DNA of 64,000 nucleotides from Staphylococcus caeli (GTDB lineage Bacteria; Bacillota; Bacilli; Staphylococcales; Staphylococcaceae): NCBI RefSeq assembly GCF_900097965.1, contig NZ_FMPG01000002.1, positions 186,001 to 250,000 of the forward strand, read 5' to 3'. Shown piece by piece: positions 55,895 to 64,000 of this stretch (position 1 is its first letter; each line of letters starts with the position of its first letter). The notes under the pieces were generated by a model. It saw only the letters and a program-made list of their open reading frames with translations, ran no database searches and was not told where the DNA came from. The position numbers and the translations under genes were made by a program.

Positions 55895-57079
55895 TTATTT
55901 TTGTAATGATTGTTCAATTGTATGGTTGCGTCCAGCTTGTGAACCAAATAAAGTGATAATAATTGCCGTAACTAATAAAATGCACAGTGATGCAGTCCAA
56001 GAACCAGTAATATCGTGTAAAATACCAAATAGTAAAGGACCAGTGGCTGCAAACAGATATCCAATAGATTGTGCCATACCAGACAATTTAGCTGCAGTCT
56101 GGCTATGTTCCGTACGTAAACTAAAGAATGTATTAACTAATCCAAATGCTACACCACCAGCAACGCCAATCAATATTGTTGAAATGATTGCTAGTTGCGG
56201 TACAAATAACATAATCAGTACACCCATAATAAATAATAAACCGGTAATAAACGTTACTAACAATTGAGATTTCATTTTAGTCGCAAAAATTGGTGTGATA
56301 AATGTAAAAGGAATAATGGAAATTTGTAGCACTGATAAATAAGCGCCCGCTTCACTAATAGACATACCGCTTTGTGACAGATATACAGGCATCCAATTAA
56401 TCAATGAGTAAAAAATCAATGATTGGCCACCCATTAATATCGTAATTTGCCATGATAATGGTGACTTCCAAACATTTACACTTTCTTTAGGTAAAGCTGT
56501 CGCAGTTTGTTGTTTTCCTTTTAATTGAACAGACCAAATGATAATCGTAATAAATGTCACAATAGCCATAAAACTGATTGCAATATTATAATTAAATGAT
56601 TTGAGCAATGGCACTGTACCATATGAAGATAATCCGCCAAATACATTCATCACAACGGTATAATACCCAGTCATAATACCGATATGTAGTGGGAATTTTG
56701 CCTTTATCACTGCCGGTGCAAGCACATTGCCAAATCCTATACCAATACCTATTAAAATGGTACCAATGTACAGCCAAGAAATATCGGTAATGGATCTAAC
56801 CAAAGTACCAACAAAAATAAAACAAAGTGCTAGAAAAATTGTTTTTTCTAGTCCAAAACGATTACTTGTCTTCGCTGCAAACAATGACACGATAGCGAAC
56901 GATAGTAGCGGTACAACAGTTATAACACTAATTGCACTATTAGATAACACTAAATCTGCTTTTATATCTGGCAAAGCAACACCTATTGATGTAATTGGCG
57001 CTCTTAGATTTGCCCCAACTAGTAAGATCCCTATAAATAATAACCAATTAAATGGCTTTATTTTTCTATATTTTTCCAT
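55895..57079 (-). CDS. MFS transporter, CynX/NimT (YeaN) type
   Basis: 394-residue, 12-helix permease. GANLRAPITSIGVALPDI at the N-terminus is typical of the CynX/NimT group of cyanate- and 2-nitroimidazole-type transporters. Substrate unknown. Divergent from an XRE-cupin regulator 84 bp away, which is the likely controller. Confidence 0.82.
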   Translation of the reverse strand: MEKYRKIKPFNWLLFIGILLVGANLRAPITSIGVALPDIKADLVLSNSAISVITVVPLLSFAIVSLFAAKTSNRFGLEKTIFLALCFIFVGTLVRSITDISWLYIGTILIGIGIGFGNVLAPAVIKAKFPLHIGIMTGYYTVVMNVFGGLSSYGTVPLLKSFNYNIAISFMAIVTFITIIIWSVQLKGKQQTATALPKESVNVWKSPLSWQITILMGGQSLIFYSLINWMPVYLSQSGMSISEAGAYLSVLQISIIPFTFITPIFATKMKSQLLVTFITGLLFIMGVLIMLFVPQLAIISTILIGVAGGVAFGLVNTFFSLRTEHSQTAAKLSGMAQSIGYLFAATGPLLFGILHDITGSWTASLCILLVTAIIITLFGSQAGRNHTIEQSLQK

Positions 57080-57163
57080 ACTGTACCACCCTAAAAAGAT
57101 ATTTCAAAACGTCATATTATATGGTACGATATGTACGTTATAATGTAAACAGGAGAGGTTACT

Positions 57164-57709
57164 TTGTATAATATCCAAAATATCGTCGCAAAAAATATTG
57201 CCGACTATAGAAAAAAGCACCATTTAAGTTTAGATAAAGTTGCGAATGCTACTGGTGTCAGCAAAAACATGTTGAGCCAAATTGAAAAAGGCAATTCAAA
57301 CCCAACCATTACCACATTATGGAAAATTGCAAATGGGCTTCATATTTCTTTGTCCCAGCTAACATCTCTACAAGATGATCATATCGCATTTATCGATGAA
57401 TCAGATATTATCCCTATTATTGATGAGCATGTAACTATCTATCCTTATTTTCCATATGATGAAAGCAAACATTTCGAGATGTTTAAAATGGTGATACAAC
57501 CTAATGGTAAAATGCATTCTGAGCCACATCATGCCGGGTCAGAAGAGTACATCATCGTCAACGAAGGCACTTTAGAAATCGAAGTAGATGATAAATCATA
57601 TATAATTAATAATCATCAAGCATTCCGTTTTAATTGCGATGTCCAACATAGTTACTTTAATCCTGGTAACACAAGTACAGTACTGACCTCTACAATGTAT
57701 TATCAATAG
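57164..57709 (+). CDS. XRE-family regulator with C-terminal cupin
   Basis: 181 residues: HTH at about 17-70 (LDKVANATGVSKNMLSQIEKG) and a cupin sensor (PHHAGSEEYIIVNEGTLEIE). Start codon TTG at 57164 after aggagagg. A -10 TATAAT is at 57139-57144. Cupin ligands in this class are small metabolites. The divergent MFS gene is the probable target. Confidence 0.85.
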   Translation: MYNIQNIVAKNIADYRKKHHLSLDKVANATGVSKNMLSQIEKGNSNPTITTLWKIANGLHISLSQLTSLQDDHIAFIDESDIIPIIDEHVTIYPYFPYDESKHFEMFKMVIQPNGKMHSEPHHAGSEEYIIVNEGTLEIEVDDKSYIINNHQAFRFNCDVQHSYFNPGNTSTVLTSTMYYQ

Positions 57710-57730
57710 CTTAAGTTTAGAAATGAATTA

Positions 57731-57764
57731 AGTGTCAGGACTCGAGAATCCTGACACTTTTTTT
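57731..57764 (+). terminator. Terminator after the XRE-cupin gene
   Basis: agtgtcagga / tcctgacact perfect stem with an 8-nt loop and T7 tail. Confidence 0.92.
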
Positions 57765-57902
57765 GGAACTCTTATATATTTTTTTACTTTAACTTCGTTT
57801 CAGTGGGAGAATGATATACTAAATCACATTTACATATACTTCATTACAATGTTAACGTTGTCATATGATAGTTTTAAATTCATTATGGAGGTGTTCTTAA
57901 AG

Positions 57903-58403
57903 ATGGCGAGTAATAACACGCACAATTTGAAAAATTCAAGTCACATCCATAATTCTGATTTTTGGCGCGCTAAAATCGCTGTGGTAGGCCTATACTTGTT
58001 GTTAGCGTTAATGTATTTATCGTTTATGTTCGATCTCGAACGTTCATTTTTTTCTCCATTTACTATCGGTGGTATTCTATTAGTTATAGTTATAGGATGT
58101 AGAATGGCAGTATCTCCATTTAATGTAGACAAAGTTAAGGTCGAGGTTAGTGATCCTAAAATTTATCGACGTGTACTTAAGTTAAAATTCAAAAAAAGAG
58201 TTTTCTTTTTAATCATTGCGTTATCTTATATGTATTTGGTAAATGCAATTGTAGCACCATTTCTCGCAGGCAACCCAACACAATTTTACGATTTCAATTT
58301 TTTAATTTCATGTATTCCTCCTACCTTAATTGTATTATTAACAGCTAATAAAGATTCTAGAATAAAACTGAACACTGAAGGGACTGACGATAATGAAAAA
58401 TGA
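57903..58403 (+). CDS. Hypothetical membrane protein (four helices)
   Basis: 166 residues with hydrophobic segments near 23-45, 53-71, 96-115 and 127-147, and a hydrophilic C-terminus. The ATG at 57903 has tatggaggtg upstream. A long in-frame 5' extension exists but crosses the preceding terminator and is rejected. It overlaps the next gene by 11 bp, so the two small membrane proteins are co-translated. I recognise no family. Confidence 0.6.
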   Translation: MASNNTHNLKNSSHIHNSDFWRAKIAVVGLYLLLALMYLSFMFDLERSFFSPFTIGGILLVIVIGCRMAVSPFNVDKVKVEVSDPKIYRRVLKLKFKKRVFFLIIALSYMYLVNAIVAPFLAGNPTQFYDFNFLISCIPPTLIVLLTANKDSRIKLNTEGTDDNEK

Positions 58404-58647
58404 TAAATTATTACAACTCATTCCCAACTTCCACCTTTCGAATCCAGATCAAAAACATCAATTATTACACGTATATGCCATAAGTTTGAAATGGTTATTA
58501 CCTGGCATTTTCATTATTTCTTTAATAGATCTTATTGTTGAAATATTTCTCGGTCATATGCCATTTTTAGGTATATTAGGTATGCTGTTATTTATAATTT
58601 TAATCATCATCGTAACCTATAACCTCAAAAAACAAAAAAGAAGGTGA
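58393..58647 (+). CDS. Hypothetical small membrane protein
   Basis: 84 residues with two helices (about 34-52 and 57-77) and a basic tail KKQKRR. It overlaps the preceding gene by 11 bp, with the frame start MKNDKLLQLIPNFHL. Probably a partner of that protein. No family recognised. The terminator overlaps its stop codon. Confidence 0.6.
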   Translation: MKNDKLLQLIPNFHLSNPDQKHQLLHVYAISLKWLLPGIFIISLIDLIVEIFLGHMPFLGILGMLLFIILIIIVTYNLKKQKRR

Positions 58648-58677
58648 ATTCCAATCATTAACCTTGGAGTTCACCTT
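58641..58677 (+). terminator. Terminator overlapping the small membrane protein stop codon
   Basis: aaggtgaattccaa / ttggagttcacctt stem (one mismatch), followed by cactcttta; also usable leftward for the convergent PhnB-like gene. Confidence 0.75.
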
Positions 58678-58699
58678 CACTCTTTATCTCAATAACAAC

Positions 58700-59119
58700 T
58701 TACTTTTCTGTGTCATTTCTGTAACTCAAATCCCAACCGATATCATACTTATCTATTAATTTTGCATATTTTGCGCCCCAGAACATATCGTCCAATTCCA
58801 TTTGAACTACGCCATCTTTTTTCAAGTGTTCATATACTTCTCTGATAGCTGCTTCACTATCAAATTCTAGTACAATATAAACATTACGGTCTTGAAGCAT
58901 TGTGTTATCATCTTTTGGTATATCAGAAAGCATAAATATTTGTCCGTCTACTTCTAGCTGACTATGAATAATACGTTCTAAATCTTCTGCAACTGTTTCA
59001 TTTGCTTCGCCATATGTCATGACACCTTTTATTTTTCCATCTAAAACCTCACTATAAAAATTCAAAGCTTCTCGACATGTACCGTTAAAAAACAAATAAG
59101 GTGATACTGTTTTTAGCAT
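58700..59119 (-). CDS. PhnB-like VOC-superfamily protein
   Basis: 139 residues starting VSPYLFFNGTCREALNFYSEVL, the PhnB/3-demethylubiquinone-methyltransferase-like pattern. MLSDIPKD and DMFWGAKYAKLIDKYDIGWDLSY close the fold. Reaction unknown. Ribosome-binding site aaaggagtg. Monocistronic. Confidence 0.78.
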   Translation of the reverse strand: MLKTVSPYLFFNGTCREALNFYSEVLDGKIKGVMTYGEANETVAEDLERIIHSQLEVDGQIFMLSDIPKDDNTMLQDRNVYIVLEFDSEAAIREVYEHLKKDGVVQMELDDMFWGAKYAKLIDKYDIGWDLSYRNDTEK

Positions 59120-59271
59120 CGTGACACTCCTTTATTTAATATATATCACTTTTAGACTTCCCTAATTAAGACACGTTTAGTCTTAATAATTTTAAAAATT
59201 AATCCCTACCGAAGTCTTATATATCAATTATCAATTCGAAAATTTTTATAAAAATGAAATTTTAGACGTTC

Positions 59272-60087
59272 TTATAAGAACTTTTCTATATAAAAGGCAG
59301 ATTCTTCAATTGACTTGTATTCCGTATTAATGACTGTCGCATTTAGCTTTTCAAATATGATTTCAGCATAACTTAATTCATCTTTAATTCTCTCAATACT
59401 ATTATAATTTGTCGGACCGTGTAAACCCAAGACTTTCACACGTTCATTTCTTATGTTCAGAATATAATTGGGACTCGCCGTTAAACCAAATACTTTTAGT
59501 TCTTTTAGTTTAAATACTTCATCTGGAATATCAACTTCAGGTACTAACGGTATGTTTGCAATCTTATATCCTTTATTTGCTAAGTACATACTTAATGGGG
59601 TTTTAGACGTCCTTGAAACACCTACTATAAGCGCATCGGCTTCACCAATATCTGTAAAATGCTTACCGTCATCATATTTCACAGAGTATTCCATTGCCTC
59701 TATACGTTTAAAATAGTGCTCGTCCAATTTGCGTAAAGCACCACTTTCCAGTATGGGCTCACAGTTCGTGCGATGTTGAATAATATCAATTAAATCCGAC
59801 ATATAATCTACATATGGAATATTAGCTTCCTGTGCAAATTTCTGTCCAACTATATTGAATTCTGGGTTAACCAGTGTTGTCACAACGACTGCATTACGTT
59901 CCTGTGCAATTTTCAATATCTGTATCAATTCATCCTTACTTTTAATAAAAGGGAATTTTTTCATTTCGATTTGTGAGATATCAGGAAATTGAGTTAACGT
60001 CGCATGAATCATACGTTGAGCCGTCTCGCCTAATGAATCTGAGATAATAAATAACTTAAGTTGCGGATCCATCGCATTATTTAGCAT
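59272..60087 (-). CDS. ppsR: PPDK regulatory protein (bifunctional kinase/pyrophosphorylase)
   Basis: 271 residues of the DUF299/PPSR family. FIISDSLGETAQRMIHATL is at the N-terminus, and GVSRTSKTPLSMYLANKGYKIANIPLVPE is the P-loop-like core (quoted part GVSRTSKTPLSMYLANKG). It switches pyruvate phosphate dikinase on and off by ADP-dependent phosphorylation and Pi-dependent dephosphorylation. The start at 60087 overlaps ppdK by 11 bp with ggagg upstream; a long N-terminal extension inside ppdK is rejected. Confidence 0.92.
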   Translation of the reverse strand: MLNNAMDPQLKLFIISDSLGETAQRMIHATLTQFPDISQIEMKKFPFIKSKDELIQILKIAQERNAVVVTTLVNPEFNIVGQKFAQEANIPYVDYMSDLIDIIQHRTNCEPILESGALRKLDEHYFKRIEAMEYSVKYDDGKHFTDIGEADALIVGVSRTSKTPLSMYLANKGYKIANIPLVPEVDIPDEVFKLKELKVFGLTASPNYILNIRNERVKVLGLHGPTNYNSIERIKDELSYAEIIFEKLNATVINTEYKSIEESAFYIEKFL

Positions 60088-62713
60088 ACTTATGACTGAC
60101 CTCCACTTCACACTGCGCTGTTGAAAGTAATGCTCCCGGCACTCTAAACGGCGAGCATGATACATAATCAATATTGAGCTTATTGAAATATAGAATCGAT
60201 TTATGGTCGCCGCCAAGTTCCCCACAAACACCAATTTTTATTTCAGGATTCACGGCTTTTGCTTGTTCAGTAGCCATTTTAACAAGATTACCTACACCCT
60301 CAATATCTAATGTTTGGAAAGGATCTTTTGCTAAGATACCTTTGTCAGCGTATTCACCTATAAATTTACCTGCATCATCACGAGAGAACCCAAATGTTAA
60401 CTGAGTTAAGTCATTTGTTCCAAAGCTCATAAAATCGCATTCTCTAGCTAATTCACCAGCAATCAAACATGCACGTGGCGTCTCAATCATAGTTCCAATG
60501 CTATAATCAATCGACTCTTTCGCTTCTTGTTGTATTCTATCAATACGTTCATTAATATTTGTTTTTAGTATCGAAAATTCAGCGACCGTTGATACTAAAG
60601 GAATCATTATTTCTGGCTGACATGCAATGCCTTGAGCTTTCAATCGCAAGGCACTTTCAATAATAGCTTCCACCTGCATGAGATAAAGTTCAGGATACGT
60701 GATTGCCAACCTACATCCTCTGTGGCCGAGCATAGGGTTCACTTCATTTAAATTTTCAATCAATTGTTCTAACTCATTAATAGGTACTTCCAGTTGATTA
60801 GCAACAGCTTGTTTGTCTTCTTGTGAATTTGGCAAAAATTCATGCAGTGGTGGGTCCAATAAACGTATAATTGTTGGTCGGTCACCAGAAAGTTCCAAGA
60901 TTTTTTCAAAATCAACAACCTGGTATGTCTTAATTTTATTTAAAGCAGTTATTCGTTGATCATGCGTATCTGATAAGATAAATCTTCGCATCTCTACCAG
61001 TCGTTCAGGTGCAAAAAACATGTGCTCTGTACGTACAAGGCCAATACCTTTTGCGCCAAATTGATATCCAGCTTGAATATCTGGAACCGTTTCAGCATTC
61101 ATGCGCACATCTAATCTCGCTTTGGATGCTGACCACTTCATAAACGTTTCAAAGGCCTCACTACTCTCTGCCTCTATCGTTGCTATTTCGCCTTTATAAA
61201 CATCACCCTTCGCTCCGTCAACGGATACAATGTCCCCTTCGTATAACGTTCCACCTGGATAGTTTACAATTTTATCTGTTACGTTAATTTCTATGTTGGA
61301 GCATCCTGTCACGCAACATTTACCCATACCACGTGCCACTACAGCTGCGTGTGATGTCATGCCACCATGTGTTGTTACAATAGCTTCACTCGCAATCATC
61401 CCTTCAATATCTTCTGGGGACGTCTCAGGTCGCATTAAAATGACTTTATTTCCTTTTTCTGACTCAAACTTTGCATTTTCAGCTGAGAAAACAATCTTCC
61501 CACTCGTTGCACCAGGACTCGCTGGCAATCCCATATCAGAAACCAAAACTGCTTGTTTTAAAGCACCCTCATCAAAATTAGGATGTAATAGTTGATCAAT
61601 AGACTTAATATCGACACGTTGAAGCGCTTCTTCTTCTGTTATAATACCTTCTTCAACCAAATCAACAGCGATTTGTATAGCTGCTCGTGCTGTACGTTTT
61701 CCACTACGTGTTTGTAAAATGTACAATTTTCCATTTTCAATAGTAAACTCAATATCTTGCATGTCCTTGTAGTGCATTTCAAGTTGCTGTGATACCTCTA
61801 CAAATTGTTGATACACAGTAGGCATCTGACCTTTGAGCGTATCAATGTCTTTTGGTGTACGTATTCCTGCTACAACATCTTCACCTTGTGCGTTCAACAA
61901 ATACTCTCCAAACAACTGTGCTTCACCAGTCACAGGATTACGTGTAAATGCTACACCCGTACCACTCTCTTCTCCACTATTACCAAATACCATTTCTTGA
62001 ATATTGACAGCCGTTCCAATATCATGTGGAATTTCATTTAATTCACGATATATACGTGCACGCTCATTGTCCCAAGATTTAAAAACGGCTTCAATAGCTT
62101 CCGTCAATTGTTTAACAGGTTCCTGTGGAAATGGTTTGTACACTTTTTCTAGATAAATAGCTTTATAATATTCACAAATATCTTTTAAACCTTCAGCTGG
62201 AATATCTGCATCATTTTGATATCCTTGTTGTTTTTTATATTGGTTAAAATATTTATCAAATGAGGCCATAGGAATGCCGTACACTACTTCTCCAAACATT
62301 TGCAACAATCTGCGATAACAATCAAAAGCAAATCGTGCATCATTCGTTTTAACTGCTAATTTTTTTACATTTTCGTCATTTAAACCCAAATTTAAAATTG
62401 TATCCATCATACCCGGCATTGAAATTTTTGCACCACTACGTACAGATACAAGTAACAACTCCGTGTCCGAAGAAAATGATTTTTGACTCCTTTGAGAAAA
62501 CGCTTCCAATTCTGTGTATAATTGTTTCATTAATGTGTCTGAAAGTTTTGCACCTTGTTTCAAATATTCAATACATGCTTCAGTAGTTATTGTGAATCCA
62601 TCCGGTACTGGTAATGATAATCGCTTCATTTCAGCCAAATTTGCACCTTTACCACCTAATAAATCTTTCATTGATTTTTGTCCTTCATCAAATGCATAAA
62701 TATATTTTGCCAT
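60077..62713 (-). CDS. ppdK: Pyruvate, phosphate dikinase
   Basis: 878 residues. The N-terminal ATP-grasp starts LLGGKGANLAEMKRLSLPVPDGF (quoted part GGKGANLAEMKRL). The phosphohistidine domain has GGMTSHAAVVARGMGKCCV, and the C-terminal PEP/pyruvate barrel has FGTNDLTQLTFGFSRDD and GVCGELGGD. It interconverts pyruvate, ATP and Pi with PEP, AMP and PPi. The ppsR overlap means regulation is encoded in the same operon. Fits gluconeogenesis from lactate or amino acids. Confidence 0.96.
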   Translation of the reverse strand: MAKYIYAFDEGQKSMKDLLGGKGANLAEMKRLSLPVPDGFTITTEACIEYLKQGAKLSDTLMKQLYTELEAFSQRSQKSFSSDTELLLVSVRSGAKISMPGMMDTILNLGLNDENVKKLAVKTNDARFAFDCYRRLLQMFGEVVYGIPMASFDKYFNQYKKQQGYQNDADIPAEGLKDICEYYKAIYLEKVYKPFPQEPVKQLTEAIEAVFKSWDNERARIYRELNEIPHDIGTAVNIQEMVFGNSGEESGTGVAFTRNPVTGEAQLFGEYLLNAQGEDVVAGIRTPKDIDTLKGQMPTVYQQFVEVSQQLEMHYKDMQDIEFTIENGKLYILQTRSGKRTARAAIQIAVDLVEEGIITEEEALQRVDIKSIDQLLHPNFDEGALKQAVLVSDMGLPASPGATSGKIVFSAENAKFESEKGNKVILMRPETSPEDIEGMIASEAIVTTHGGMTSHAAVVARGMGKCCVTGCSNIEINVTDKIVNYPGGTLYEGDIVSVDGAKGDVYKGEIATIEAESSEAFETFMKWSASKARLDVRMNAETVPDIQAGYQFGAKGIGLVRTEHMFFAPERLVEMRRFILSDTHDQRITALNKIKTYQVVDFEKILELSGDRPTIIRLLDPPLHEFLPNSQEDKQAVANQLEVPINELEQLIENLNEVNPMLGHRGCRLAITYPELYLMQVEAIIESALRLKAQGIACQPEIMIPLVSTVAEFSILKTNINERIDRIQQEAKESIDYSIGTMIETPRACLIAGELARECDFMSFGTNDLTQLTFGFSRDDAGKFIGEYADKGILAKDPFQTLDIEGVGNLVKMATEQAKAVNPEIKIGVCGELGGDHKSILYFNKLNIDYVSCSPFRVPGALLSTAQCEVEVSHKYAK

Positions 62714-62866
62714 ACTCTTTCACCTCAAATAATTATTATGTCATACTATTTTTAATAGAGTATGTCACATTAATACAAAAATGACAACTAAAATATTAAA
62801 ATTAAATGGCATAGATTTATTTTTTTGTCTATTACTTTATAAATTCTTCCTACTTACTACAAAAAA

Positions 62867-62901
62867 GACCTCTAATAACAAAGTCCATTGTCATTGAGGC
62901 C
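62867..62901 (-). terminator. Orphan leftward terminator upstream of ppdK
   Basis: Minus strand aaggcctc / gaggtctt stem (one G-U pair), inner pairing, then ttttttg. No gene on the minus strand precedes it inside the gap. Confidence 0.55.
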
Positions 62902-63707
62902 TTCTTTCATATTAATACCAGTTCTTACTACCTTTATTCCCCCATATTGTATGATATTGCTAAATAAATATTTTAAGAGAGTTCGCATATCAATATCACT
63001 CTTACTGTTTTATTTTAGACGTACACAATTTTTGGAAATCATTCTATTTCAAAAAGCTTTTGTTTAAACTGGTGAAATTTTAGTGGTTGTATAAGTAGGT
63101 GAAATAGATAGAAGTAGTGAGTTACTTAACAGAGTGTTAGATATTAATGGGAGGTAGCAACGTACTAAAAATAGCACTTAAGTAGGATTTTCCAAGGAAT
63201 ATTTTTTGTTTTCACAACATAATCTAGTTTTTTATTTAATTTTATTGGCGAGAAATACATCTAATTCAACATTTCATTAGAATAAAATTAATTATGTCAT
63301 TTAAATGACCAATTCTGATAGATAGTTTAATTCACAATTTTTAGAAATATAAATTAATCATAATACCTATACATATTGTTCACTTCCATTCATTTCAAAG
63401 TGCATCACTGATACGATATACAATGATACGAGCTATTACTTATTAACTCATTTATGGCACCATTTCAGACATGAAAATTCAGATTAAGAACAAAACGTTT
63501 TGCATCTACGAAGATTATTATTTCATATTTTATAGAATCATTTATTAATAACTTAATTTTATTATATTATTTAGCGTGTAATTTGTAAAGTAGATATTAG
63601 TGATTCACTATATTTTAGCTTACTATTTTATATTGTTTATAAATTATATTGTCCAAACTTTCACTAAATCTTGGTTTTTAATACTACAATTTATTACATC
63701 TATAGCT
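62902..63707. other. Long AT-rich gap between ppdK and glycerate kinase
   Basis: About 800 bp without a supported gene on either strand. Short decayed-looking coding stretches occur (for example a frame with GGSNVLKIALK then a stop near 63148-63190), but none is long or convincing. Either strand could carry a small RNA. Confidence 0.5.
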
Positions 63708-63735
63708 TTGTTAAAATTTCAATAAAGGCTACAAT
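63708..63735 (+). promoter_or_regulatory. Promoter of the glycerate kinase gene
   Basis: TTGTTA (63708-63713), 16-bp spacer, TACAAT (63730-63735), 43 bp before the start codon, followed by caaggagga as ribosome-binding site. Confidence 0.55.
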
Positions 63736-63778
63736 AAAGACAAATAATTTTAAGATTTATAACAAGGAGGATACTTAA

Positions 63779-64000
63779 ATGAAGATTATTTTAGCTCCTG
63801 ACTCATTCAAAGGAAGTATGTCCGCTACAGAAGTCGCTACTTATATGTCACAAAGTATTTCCGAAATTTATCCGCAAGCTGATGTACATGCGTTGCCTGT
63901 TGGGGATGGTGGCGAAGGTACCATGGAGTCTTTAGTCAATGCGACCAACGGAACATTTCATTCAGTTAATGTTACAGGCCCACTTGGAAATCAGGTCAGT
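63779..64000 (+). CDS. glxK: Glycerate kinase, N-terminal part (cut by window end)
   Basis: 74 codons up to the window end. MKIILAPDSFKGSMSATEVA and LPVGDGGEGTMESLV are the GlxK/GarK-family N-terminus and phosphate/substrate loop. It phosphorylates D-glycerate to a phosphoglycerate. ATG at 63779 with aaggagga upstream. The remainder of the roughly 370-residue protein lies beyond the window. Confidence 0.93.
   Translation, partial: MKIILAPDSFKGSMSATEVATYMSQSISEIYPQADVHALPVGDGGEGTMESLVNATNGTFHSVNVTGPLGNQVS

Noticed and set aside
57732-57902. 57-codon N-terminal extension of the four-helix protein
   Set aside because: It begins in the terminator of the preceding gene; a strong ribosome-binding site precedes the ATG at 57903.
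60088-60234. 49-codon N-terminal extension of PpsR inside ppdK
   Set aside because: Family N-terminus and ribosome-binding site place the start at 60087.
1-64000. CRISPR arrays, tRNA/rRNA genes, insertion sequences, prophage or integrase genes
   Set aside because: Looked for and not seen. No regularly spaced repeats, no tRNA-like cloverleaf blocks, and no transposase or integrase frames.

Overview
The window is a low-GC Firmicute chromosome segment and almost certainly Staphylococcus. The urease, arsRBC, betA-betB-cudC-cudT and fdaB proteins are staphylococcal in detail, a PepA1-type toxin is present, and two copies occur of an intergenic element with the staphylococcal gtgggacagaaat...gtcccacc signature. 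The ars genes lie directly after the urease operon, and ppdK-ppsR is present. From memory this is not the usual S. aureus order, so a coagulase-negative species is my guess; I do not name one.

Layout. 1-3276: 3' part of the urease operon (ureC end, E, F, G, D). 3283-5629: candidate small RNA and arsRBC. 5641-9030: intergenic repeat, small membrane protein, thioesterase, and the cysteine/homocysteine pair mccA-mccB. 9001-14960: mannose/fructose block (regulator, PTS, mannose-6-P isomerase, ROK kinase). 15087-20852: lactate/2-hydroxyacid dehydrogenase, MetQ-like lipoprotein under a SAM riboswitch, CPBP protease, ketopantoate-reductase-like protein, AraC regulator and LysE exporter. 20942-25051: ascorbate-type PTS with its own regulator. 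25329-27683: cystine-type ABC transporter. 27826-31151: pseudouridine catabolism (psuK, psuG, nucleoside permease). 31208-33605: nagB and nagE. 33955-34151: a 24-residue amphipathic, PSM-like peptide gene with its own terminator. 34266-42986: lactate permease, VOC protein, a frameshifted FMN reductase, amino-acid permease, a candidate microprotein, nucleoside hydrolase, nitroreductase, an MFS remnant and GNAT. 43033-49314: choline-to-glycine-betaine system. 49523-52466: methyltransferase, class I aldolase, EIIC-like membrane protein. 52645-53961: three tandem Fst/PepA1 type I toxin-antitoxin modules in different states of decay. 54277-64000: cardiolipin synthase, MFS plus XRE-cupin regulator, small membrane proteins, PhnB-like protein, ppsR-ppdK and the start of glycerate kinase.

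How the parts work together. Much of the window is carbon and sulfur scavenging. Three PTS systems (mannose/fructose, ascorbate-type, GlcNAc) sit beside lactate and nucleoside permeases, and candidate CcpA sites precede several of them. PPDK with its regulatory kinase/phosphatase fits gluconeogenic growth. mccA and the cystine transporter carry the same 14-bp motif at their start sites, which links them as a probable CymR-type regulon. betB and cudT share a 33-bp motif that may be the CudC operator. The most unusual locus is the toxin array. One copy is intact, one has two in-frame stops, and one keeps its coding sequence but appears to have lost its leader and ribosome-binding site, while all three keep near-identical antisense promoters.

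All calls come from reading the sequence. No database search, folding program or alignment program was run.
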